Shown here piece by piece: positions 1 through 6,311 of a stretch of DNA of 7,108 bases (position 1 is its first letter; each line of letters opens with the position of its first letter). The DNA comes from an uncultured Bacteroidales bacterium (GTDB lineage: Bacteria > Bacteroidota > Bacteroidia > Bacteroidales > Bacteroidaceae), in the NCBI GenBank assembly GCA_902803195.1, contig CADCOX010000123.1:1-7108 (forward strand). The letters are read 5' to 3'. A model generated the notes under the pieces. That model was not told the DNA's origin. It ran no database searches and saw only the letters and a program-made list of their open reading frames with translations. A program made the position numbers and the translations under genes.

Positions 1-42
1 AATTCTTAACCATCATACAACCCATTAACGCCCATTGACAAT
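1..42. other. Leader upstream of queA, no recognisable signal
   Basis: A short AT-rich non-coding stretch before queA. No TAnnTTTG promoter element and no convincing Shine-Dalgarno sequence are visible. It contains a minor direct repeat, cccatt twice at a 10-nt interval, with no evident meaning. In related Bacteroidota queA usually follows other housekeeping genes such as truB, so this is probably an intra-operon spacer, but the upstream gene lies outside the window. Confidence 0.4.
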
Positions 43-1107
43 ATGAAACTCTCTCAATTCAAATTCAAGCTCTCCAACGACCGCATCGCGCAATACCCAG
101 TTCCCTTCCGCGACGAATGCCGGTTGATGGTCCTTCACACCAAGAGCGGCATCATCGAACACCGCGACCACTTCTACGATATCCTCGAGTACTTCGACGA
201 TAAGGACGTGTTCGTGTTCAATGACACGAAGGTGTTCCCCGCCCGTCTTGAGGGCAACAAGGAGAAGACGGGTGCCAAGATTGAGGTATTTCTGCTACGT
301 GAGCTGAATCCTTCCATGCGCCTTTGGGACGTCCTCGTAGAGCCCGCCCGCAAGATCCGTATTGGCAACAAACTCTACTTCGGTGAGGATGAGAGCATGG
401 TTGCCGAGGTCATCGACAACACCACAAGTCGCGGTCGCACACTCCGTTTCCTCTACGACGGCCCCCACGAGGAGTTCAAAGAAGCCCTTTATGCCCTTGG
501 CGAGGCACCTCTGCCCAAGCAGATCATCAGCCGCAAAGCAGAGCCACAGGATATGGAGGATTTCCAGTGCGTATTCGCTAAGAATGAGGGAGCTGTGACA
601 GCTCCCACCTCTGGTCTTCACTTTTCCAAGAACCTACTCAAACGCATGGAGATCAAGGGCATCGAGATGTCTTACATCACACTCCATTGTGGTCTCGGCA
701 ATTTCCGTGAAATTGACGTCGAGGATCTTTCCAAACATAAGATGGAGAGCGAGGAGATGCACGTGGGCGAAGAGGTCTGCCGGCTCGTCAATCAAGCCAA
801 GGAAGAGGGACATCGCGTATGCGCTGTCGGCACGACTGTTCAGCGCGCCCTCGAGACCGCCATCGGCGCCGATATGCGTCTGAAAGAGTTTGATGGTTGG
901 ACCAACAAATTCATCTATCCGCCCTACGACTTCGGTATCGCCAACAGCATGGTCGCGAATTTCTATATGCCTTACTCGACACTGCTCATGCTGACATGTG
1001 CTTATGGCGGCTACGAACTCGTCATGACCGCATACAAAGAGGCATTACGAGACAATCGTTACCGCTTCGGCACCTACGGAGATGCTATGCTTATCTTGAA
1101 GGACTAA
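43..1107 (+). CDS. queA: S-adenosylmethionine:tRNA ribosyltransferase-isomerase (QueA)
   Basis: Cytoplasmic enzyme of queuosine biosynthesis. It transfers and isomerises the ribosyl part of S-adenosylmethionine onto preQ1 at the wobble position of GUN-anticodon tRNAs, giving epoxyqueuosine. The 354 residues match the usual family length and the motifs appear in order: an early RDECRLMVL segment, FNDTKVFPARL, GAKIEVFLLRE, a W-D-V-L-V-E-P-A-R-K segment, APTSGLHF, the LHCGLGNFREID block followed by HKMESEEMHV, VGTTVQRALETA, FIYPPYDF, and a C-terminal RFGTYGDAMLIL. GLGNF in place of the GLGTF common elsewhere, and FIYPPYDF, are what I recall from Bacteroidota QueA proteins. The ATG at 43 is chosen because the family N-terminus begins right there. 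The stop lies 6 nt before folK, so the two are probably co-transcribed. Nothing is missing or broken. Confidence 0.97.
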   Translation: MKLSQFKFKLSNDRIAQYPVPFRDECRLMVLHTKSGIIEHRDHFYDILEYFDDKDVFVFNDTKVFPARLEGNKEKTGAKIEVFLLRELNPSMRLWDVLVEPARKIRIGNKLYFGEDESMVAEVIDNTTSRGRTLRFLYDGPHEEFKEALYALGEAPLPKQIISRKAEPQDMEDFQCVFAKNEGAVTAPTSGLHFSKNLLKRMEIKGIEMSYITLHCGLGNFREIDVEDLSKHKMESEEMHVGEEVCRLVNQAKEEGHRVCAVGTTVQRALETAIGADMRLKEFDGWTNKFIYPPYDFGIANSMVANFYMPYSTLLMLTCAYGGYELVMTAYKEALRDNRYRFGTYGDAMLILKD

Positions 1108-1113
1108 AGGCTT

Positions 1114-1554
1114 ATGGCACAGCAAGCTAACATCTATCTCGGACTCGGCAGTAATCTGGGCGACCGCCATGCGATGCTGTTGAGCGCTATCGAACGGCTG
1201 ATTGTGCGAGTAGGCCCCCTCGTGCGCTGCTCCTCGCTGATTGAGACGGCACCCATGGGCTTCGAGAGCGAGCACGCCTTTATGAACGCTGTGGCCCACT
1301 TCCATACAACACTCACGCCCCGCGAATTGCTCGAGGCGACACAATCCATTGAGCGAGAACTCGGACGGCAGCACAAGAGCATCAACGGCCACTACACCGA
1401 TCGTCCAATTGATATTGACATCCTGCTCTACGACGATTTGCAGGTCGATGAACCAGACCTCAAGATTCCACATCCACGAATGAAAGAGCGGCCGTTCGTC
1501 ATGCAGCCTCTTAATGAGGTCCTTTCTTTCAAAGAAAGAACCTTTATCTTCTGA
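1114..1554 (+). CDS. folK: 2-amino-4-hydroxy-6-hydroxymethyldihydropteridine pyrophosphokinase (HPPK)
   Basis: Cytoplasmic folate-pathway enzyme that transfers pyrophosphate from ATP to 6-hydroxymethyl-7,8-dihydropterin, making the substrate of dihydropteroate synthase. The 146 residues are a normal length for a stand-alone HPPK. Visible motifs are the N-terminal YLGLGSNLGDR, ETAPMGF (44-50), the ERELGR segment (80-85), RPIDIDILLYDD (97-108) with Asp100 and Asp102 in the place of the two Mg-binding aspartates, and IPHPRMKERPFVMQPLNE (118-135). The ATG at 1114 lies 6 nt after the queA stop with an aaagg run upstream that could serve as a weak ribosome-binding site. It is the last gene of this unit: a hairpin-plus-T terminator follows the stop. 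The last codons lie in a near-palindrome, described separately. Confidence 0.95.
   Translation: MAQQANIYLGLGSNLGDRHAMLLSAIERLIVRVGPLVRCSSLIETAPMGFESEHAFMNAVAHFHTTLTPRELLEATQSIERELGRQHKSINGHYTDRPIDIDILLYDDLQVDEPDLKIPHPRMKERPFVMQPLNEVLSFKERTFIF
1518..1542 (+). other. 25-nt near-palindrome at the 3' end of folK
   Basis: The stretch from GGT at 1518 to ACC at 1542 is an inverted repeat centred on 1530, with one mismatched pair besides the centre base. It lies inside the last codons of folK and could form an AT-rich hairpin in the mRNA shortly before the main terminator. A role in transcript 3'-end stability is possible; chance from a lysine/phenylalanine-rich C-terminus is equally possible. Confidence 0.35.
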
Positions 1555-1567
1555 AAAATACGTTTAT

Positions 1568-1613
1568 AAAGGGAAATATTCGCCTAAAAACGAAAATATT
1601 TCCCTTTTTCTTT
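1568..1613 (+). terminator. Intrinsic terminator of the queA-folK unit
   Basis: A perfect 13-bp stem pairs 1568-1580 with 1595-1607 (left arm AAAGGGAAATATT). The loop is 14 nt, and a CG at each end of it could add pairs with a small bulge. A T-rich run (TTTTTCTTT, starting within the right arm) follows. It starts 14 nt after the folK stop. No matching T-tract exists for the reverse direction, so it is one-way. Its T-run ends in the -33 box of the next promoter. Confidence 0.85.
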
Positions 1614-1642
1614 GCAGCGAATGGCAATAAGTGTTATTTTTG
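1611..1642 (+). promoter_or_regulatory. Bacteroidota-type primary sigma promoter for the GH127 locus
   Basis: TTTG at 1611-1614 and TATTTTTG at 1635-1642 fit the Bacteroidota vegetative consensus TTTG / TAnnTTTG exactly, with 20 nt between boxes (19-21 expected). Transcription should start near 1649, giving a leader of about 27 nt before the ATG at 1676. No operator or sigma/anti-sigma signature is visible nearby, so how the locus is induced cannot be read from the sequence. Confidence 0.8.
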
Positions 1643-1675
1643 CACCCAAATAAACTAGCAAAACACTCTTTACTT

Positions 1676-4102
1676 ATGATGCGTCATCTCCTCGCTGCTC
1701 TGCTCGTGCTAGCCTCTTTCATGCCTGCACAAGCCAAGACCGACAACCAATCTTCTGCCGGTTATCCTATTACGCCCGTTCCTTTCACCAGTGTCAAAGT
1801 CACCGATTCGTTTTGGGGGCAACGCCTCAACGCGAGCCGCAAGGTGACCATCCCCCTGGCCTTCTCCAAGTGCGAGGAGACTGGGCGCTACAAGAACTTC
1901 GAGAATGCTGCCGCCCACATGAAAGACCCTTCGCTCAACTTCAAAGTTAGCGGCTACAGCTTCGACGACACCGACCCCTACAAGACCATTGAGGGTGCCT
2001 CCTACTTGCTCCAGACCTACCCCGACAAGAAAGTCGAGCACTACATCGACTCGGTCATCGCCATCATCGCTTCGGCACAGGAACCCGACGGCTATCTCTA
2101 CACGTCTCGCACCCAGAATCCTGAGCATCCCCACGAGTGGGCAGGCGACCGCCGATGGGTGAAGGAGGAGGACCTCTCCCACGAACTCTACAACCTCGGT
2201 CACATGGTAGAGGCAGCCATCGCCCACTATCAGGCCACAGGCAAGCGCAACTTCCTCGACATCGCCATCAAGTATGCCGACTGCGTCTGCCGCGAGGTTG
2301 GTCCCAACCCAGGTCAGGCCTGCGTCGTGCCAGGTCATCAGATTGCCGAGATGGCGCTGGCCAAGCTCTATTTGGCTACAGGCGACAAGAAGTACCTGGA
2401 CGAGGCTAAGTTCCTGCTTGACTATCGTGGCAAGACTACCATCGTCCACGACTACTCGCAGGCCCACAAACCCGTCATCGAGCAGGACGAGGCCGTCGGT
2501 CATGCCGTACGCGCGGCATATATGTACGCTGGCATGGCCGATGTTGCAGCCCTCACAGGTGATCAGTCCTACATCCACGCCATCGATGCCATCTGGGAGA
2601 ACATCGTCTCAAAGAAGCTCTATATCACAGGCGGCATTGGAGCCACCAGCAGCGGCGAAGCCTTCGGGCGCAACTATCAGCTGCCTAACATGAGCGCTTA
2701 CTGCGAGACCTGCGCCGCTATCGGTAACGTCTACGTCAACCATCGTCTGTTCCTGCTTCATGGCGAGTCGAAATACTACGATGTCCTGGAGCGCACGCTC
2801 TACAATGGCCTCATCAGTGGTGTCTCGCTCGACGGTGGCAGCTTCTTCTACCCCAACCCTCTCGCCTCCATCGGCCAGCATCAGCGTCAAGCTTGGTTCG
2901 GATGTGCCTGCTGTCCCAGCAATATCTGCCGTTTCATTCCTTCTCTGCCAGGGTACGTCTACGCTGTCAAGGATCGCAATGTCTACGTGAACCTCTTCCT
3001 CTCGAATACCAGCGAGCTGAAGGTCGGCGGCAAGGAGGTCAGCCTCTCACAGAAGACCGAATACCCATGGGATGGTGATATCGTTGTCACCGTGGACAAG
3101 AATGCAGCCGGACAGTTCGCCATGAAGATTCGCATCCCAGGATGGGTTCGCGGCGCTGTCGTTCCGTCCGACCTCTATGAGTTCACCGATGGCCGTCGAC
3201 TCGGCTACTCCGTCATGGTCAACGGTGACAAGGTGAATGCTACTCCAACAGCCGACGGCTATTGCACCATTGACCGCAAGTGGAAGAAAGGTGATCGCGT
3301 ACAGATTCATTTCGACATGGAGCCACGCACCGTACGTGCCAACTTCCGCGTTCAGGACGACCGCGGCATGGTCAGCATCGAGCGCGGACCTATCGTCTAC
3401 TGTGCCGAGCACCCCGACAACAGCTTTGATATCGCCGGATCGCTCATCAATCAGGAGCCGCGCTTCCAGTTGGGCGACTCACAGATTGCCAACACCCCTG
3501 TCAAGACACTCACGACCGATGCCCAGCTACTCAACTTCGACAAGAGTGGACGCCTCGTGACCGAGGATGTTCACCTCACACTGATACCTTATTATGCTTG
3601 GTGCCACCGCGGTAGCGGCAAGATGCAGGTGTGGCTCGCTCAGGACCTCAGTGCTACGACGCCAGCTCAGCCCGCCACGCTCGCCTCGGAGAGTCGAGTC
3701 AGCGCTTCCCACCGTATGGCAGCCCTCTCGGCTATTAACGACCGCCTCGTCCCTAAGAACGGCGACGACCGTAGCGTGCCCTACTATCACACTTGGCCAA
3801 AGAAAGCCAGCACGGAATGGTTGCAGTATGACTTCGCCCAAGCTTCGAGGGTGCAGAGCGCGACCGTCTATTGGTTCGACGATGGCCCTTGGGGCGGTTG
3901 CCGTGTGCCCAAGAGCTGGCGCATCCTCTACCGCGATACCAACGGCGAATGGCAGCCTGTCGCCAATCCCGACAAGTACCCCACCGACAAGGGCGCGGCC
4001 TGCACGGTCAACTTCGAGCCCATCGAGACCTCGGCCTTGCGACTCGAGATTGTGCAGCCCGATGACAACTCGACCGGTGTCTTCGAGTGGATAGTCAAAT
4101 AA
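1676..4102 (+). CDS. Secreted GH127 beta-L-arabinofuranosidase with C-terminal F5/8-type-like domain
   Basis: Glycoside hydrolase of family 127 (formerly DUF1680). Characterised members release beta-L-arabinofuranose by a retaining mechanism with a cysteine nucleophile held near zinc. From the ATG at 1676 the protein has 808 residues: signal peptide 1-20 (cut after AQA, so exported), catalytic and beta-sandwich part about 30-650, and a C-terminal discoidin-like domain about 666-808 (AINDRL opening, WLQYDF, VYWFDD, and a final LRLEIVQP strand). Key residues are present: Glu328 in GEAF (general acid/base), Glu344 and Cys346 in YCETCA, and Cys412-Cys413 in CACCPSN (nucleophile plus zinc ligand), matching the arrangement in HypBA1 of Bifidobacterium longum. 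An in-frame GTG at 1631 would extend it, but that codon precedes the predicted transcription start; ATG 1679 is an equally good start. A non-coding 57-nt gap with no promoter consensus follows. The exact substrate is not proven; GH127 also holds other specificities. Confidence 0.93.
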   Translation: MMRHLLAALLVLASFMPAQAKTDNQSSAGYPITPVPFTSVKVTDSFWGQRLNASRKVTIPLAFSKCEETGRYKNFENAAAHMKDPSLNFKVSGYSFDDTDPYKTIEGASYLLQTYPDKKVEHYIDSVIAIIASAQEPDGYLYTSRTQNPEHPHEWAGDRRWVKEEDLSHELYNLGHMVEAAIAHYQATGKRNFLDIAIKYADCVCREVGPNPGQACVVPGHQIAEMALAKLYLATGDKKYLDEAKFLLDYRGKTTIVHDYSQAHKPVIEQDEAVGHAVRAAYMYAGMADVAALTGDQSYIHAIDAIWENIVSKKLYITGGIGATSSGEAFGRNYQLPNMSAYCETCAAIGNVYVNHRLFLLHGESKYYDVLERTLYNGLISGVSLDGGSFFYPNPLASIGQHQRQAWFGCACCPSNICRFIPSLPGYVYAVKDRNVYVNLFLSNTSELKVGGKEVSLSQKTEYPWDGDIVVTVDKNAAGQFAMKIRIPGWVRGAVVPSDLYEFTDGRRLGYSVMVNGDKVNATPTADGYCTIDRKWKKGDRVQIHFDMEPRTVRANFRVQDDRGMVSIERGPIVYCAEHPDNSFDIAGSLINQEPRFQLGDSQIANTPVKTLTTDAQLLNFDKSGRLVTEDVHLTLIPYYAWCHRGSGKMQVWLAQDLSATTPAQPATLASESRVSASHRMAALSAINDRLVPKNGDDRSVPYYHTWPKKASTEWLQYDFAQASRVQSATVYWFDDGPWGGCRVPKSWRILYRDTNGEWQPVANPDKYPTDKGAACTVNFEPIETSALRLEIVQPDDNSTGVFEWIVK

Positions 4103-4159
4103 CGCCATTGCGTATTCAATCAAACAAACTTACGGAACCAAAATATCTGCCATTCGATC

Positions 4160-4573
4160 ATGAGAATCAAACATTTCGTTGTGTTCCTGGCTCTACTGCT
4201 CCTGCTGCCCGTGAGCAGCAGTGCACGTGAACTCGTCATCACGCTGAAGAGTGGTCGTCGCGTAGCTTATCATATCACAAGCGACAACACACAGACCGTT
4301 TGCTTGACTGCCACTGAAGATGCCATCAGCCTCAACGGCGACGGTTATGCCATCAGCGACATCAAGGAACTGCGCATCTACGCCGAGGTGCCCGAGGGCG
4401 CTGAGGTCGTTGATGCTATTGCCGATGTGGCCGACGATAGCGACAGCGATGCCATTGGCACCATCTATGACCTCAGCGGACGCGCCAGAGGACTTTCGCT
4501 CTCAAGGGACGCCCGTCCGGGGTTGCCCAAAGGCATCTATATTATTAACCACAAGAAGTACGTAAAACCATGA
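4160..4573 (+). CDS. Small secreted protein: beta-rich module plus Prevotella-style C-terminal tail
   Basis: I do not recognise a function. The 137 residues divide clearly. A signal peptide spans 1-22 (long leucine run, cut after SSSA). A small beta-rich module spans about 23-75 (ELVITLKSGRRVAYHI, then an ISDIKELRIY strand). An acidic, low-complexity linker spans about 76-99 (DVADDSDSD). A tail spans 101-137, with IYDLSGRARG, then LPKGIYIINHKK. That tail resembles the short C-terminal sequence on many Prevotella and Bacteroidales secreted proteins, often linked to type IX-like sorting or surface display. Here almost nothing lies between the module and the tail, so it looks like a carrier, adaptor or binding protein rather than an enzyme. 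It sits 57 nt after the GH127 gene and overlaps the next gene by 4 nt (ATGA), which points to translational coupling. Base composition matches its neighbours. Confidence 0.8.
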   Translation: MRIKHFVVFLALLLLLPVSSSARELVITLKSGRRVAYHITSDNTQTVCLTATEDAISLNGDGYAISDIKELRIYAEVPEGAEVVDAIADVADDSDSDAIGTIYDLSGRARGLSLSRDARPGLPKGIYIINHKKYVKP

Positions 4574-6231
4574 AACGCACAATATATCTCCTTCTCCTAT
4601 TGGCCCTGACCACCACGGCCATGGCCCAGAGCCTGTGGATAGAATCGGCCGACCGCTACAAGAAACCCACGCAGGTCGACCTCAGCACGGTGGACTCCGT
4701 CGTCTTTCGCAATTCACAGATGCGCATCTTCACGGATGGCGCTGCCCGCACCCTTACCTATACCAGCGCACTCGGGATGGACTCCAAGGCCGAGAAAAGC
4801 GTAGCCATGGGATTCGGACAGCCCAACATGCGCATCATCTGGAAGCCTACGACCTCCGACAACCAGTACAACAACGACTACACCAATCCCAACTCGAAGT
4901 GGAGCTTCGCACGCTCCAAGGAGAGTGAGCATTTCATCGTCTATTGGGATAAAGCCTTCGGCGACAATCCCAATGCTTCGTCTGTTCCGTCAGCTTTGCG
5001 CGTCGACGTCAACGATCTTCTCAAGAAAGCCGAGCAGTTCTACGACACGAATGTGAACAAACTCGGAATGGCCATTGAAGGAGAGTCGCAGGTTGACAAC
5101 TACAAGATGATCATTCATCTGCTCTATCAGACCGAATGGCTCGCTACGGGCTCTGGCTACGACGACAAGATTGGCGCGCTTTGGGTGAACCCCTCTACAT
5201 GCAAGCCCGTGGGACACACCATCGGCCATGAGATCGGTCACTCTTTCCAGTATCAGGTTGCCTGCGACCATCGTTATAACTTCGTAGGAGCCTACACACA
5301 ACGTGGCTGGCGCTATGGCTTCGGAGCCAACGGTTCAGGTGGCAATGGTTTCTGGGAGCAGTGCGCCCAGTGGCAGGGATTCCAAGACTATCCCGACCAA
5401 GTCTTCGGCTACGACGTCGCCGTATGGTTGTACAACTACCACCGCCACTACTGCCATGAGTGGATGCGCTACGCCTCCTATTGGTGGCAGTACCACCTCG
5501 TCGAGAAGCACGGCCTCCGCGCCTTCGGACAATTGTGGCGCGAGAGCCGCTACCCCGAAGATCCTCTTGAGACTTACACACGCCTCTTCTGCAATGGTGA
5601 TTGGGATGCCTTCTGGGCCGACTATTTCGAGTACTGCACCAAGTTGCAGAACTATCAGTTCGACGAGATACACAAGTACATCACCAAGAACTATAGCGCC
5701 CGCAACTACAAGACGCAGATGTACAAGACCGACGACGACTATTGGCAGGTGGCCTTCAATAGCTGTCCCGAGACGGCCGGCATGAACTTTATCCCACTCA
5801 CCGGCTACAAGCAGGGCGAGGACGTCACAGTCGCTTTCCAAGCACTTGCCCCTGGCGATGCTCTTCTTGCCGCCGACCCTGGCAAATCGTGGAATGGCGA
5901 TCCCATGGCATCGGAGAACGCCAACAAGTTCAACAAAGTAACCAAGTACAATAGCGCCGGCAAACTTGCTGACCGCGCCTTCCGTTTCGCTTTCGTGGCC
6001 GTTATTCAGGATGGCACGACAGGCGGCAATACGACTGTCTCCGAGGTCGTCAAGACCGATGCCGACGGCAACCTCACCTTTACCGTTCCCGAGAAAGCCA
6101 TTCGTCTCTCCCTCCTCGTCGTACCAACGCCCAAGACCTACCACCGTCATGCATGGGACGAGAGCGACAGCAACGACGAGCAGTGGCCCTATCGCGTCAA
6201 GTTCGACGGCTGCAAGCCCAGCGGACTGTAA
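4570..6231 (+). CDS. Secreted DUF6055-like protein with HEIGH zincin-type motif
   Basis: A 553-residue exported protein resembling the uncharacterised DUF6055 family (recalled, not searched). Signal peptide 1-19 (cut AMA before Gln20) is followed by a short module with a TVDSVVF strand (40-46), similar in style to its small neighbour. The core begins near SEHFIVYWD (119-127) and carries HTIGHEIGHSFQYQ, with HEIGH at 220-224. Glu263 in FWEQCAQW lies 39 residues after the last histidine and could be a third zinc ligand, as in gluzincin peptidases; Glu297 is an alternative. A stretch dense in Trp, Tyr and His (286-309) follows, then a beta-rich C-terminal part with FTVPEKAIRLSLLVVPTP and a closing NDEQWPYRVKF typical of the group. 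There is no C-terminal sorting tail and no lipobox, so periplasmic or secreted by another route. Protease activity is inferred from the motif only; a catalytically inactive or carbohydrate-active role is possible. Confidence 0.85.
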   Translation: MKRTIYLLLLLALTTTAMAQSLWIESADRYKKPTQVDLSTVDSVVFRNSQMRIFTDGAARTLTYTSALGMDSKAEKSVAMGFGQPNMRIIWKPTTSDNQYNNDYTNPNSKWSFARSKESEHFIVYWDKAFGDNPNASSVPSALRVDVNDLLKKAEQFYDTNVNKLGMAIEGESQVDNYKMIIHLLYQTEWLATGSGYDDKIGALWVNPSTCKPVGHTIGHEIGHSFQYQVACDHRYNFVGAYTQRGWRYGFGANGSGGNGFWEQCAQWQGFQDYPDQVFGYDVAVWLYNYHRHYCHEWMRYASYWWQYHLVEKHGLRAFGQLWRESRYPEDPLETYTRLFCNGDWDAFWADYFEYCTKLQNYQFDEIHKYITKNYSARNYKTQMYKTDDDYWQVAFNSCPETAGMNFIPLTGYKQGEDVTVAFQALAPGDALLAADPGKSWNGDPMASENANKFNKVTKYNSAGKLADRAFRFAFVAVIQDGTTGGNTTVSEVVKTDADGNLTFTVPEKAIRLSLLVVPTPKTYHRHAWDESDSNDEQWPYRVKFDGCKPSGL

Positions 6232-6311
6232 TGTCGTCGGGCGTTTAACGTTTCCATGAATCTAGAACAGAGTTTAGACATCATTTTATCACTAACTAAA
6301 TTTTAACGCTT
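6232..6311 (+). promoter_or_regulatory. 80-nt spacer with a weak promoter-like pair
   Basis: TTTA at 6273-6276 and TAAATTTT at 6297-6304, 20 nt apart, each differ by one base from the Bacteroidota promoter boxes. A start near 6311 would leave almost no leader before the ATG at 6312, which argues against use. No hairpin terminator is visible after the previous gene, only a 9-nt inverted repeat (cgtttaacg), so read-through from upstream is the simpler view. Confidence 0.25.

Noticed and set aside
1..5. Window begins with aattc, like the end of an EcoRI clone
   Set aside because: Five bases are easily chance, and no vector sequence is present.
1631..1675. GTG at 1631 as the GH127 start
   Set aside because: It lies between the -33 and -7 promoter boxes, upstream of the expected transcription start, and would place 15 polar/mixed residues before a typical signal peptide.
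1709..2578. Long minus-strand open frame (289 codons) opposite the GH127 gene
   Set aside because: It lies wholly within a gene with a confirmed active site; the frame stays open because of GC-rich third positions. The translation shows no family motif and no start or promoter context.
5335..6150. Minus-strand open frame of 271 codons opposite the HEIGH gene
   Set aside because: Same cause: a shadow of a well-supported + strand gene. Its Val/Gly/Leu-rich translation matches no family I know.
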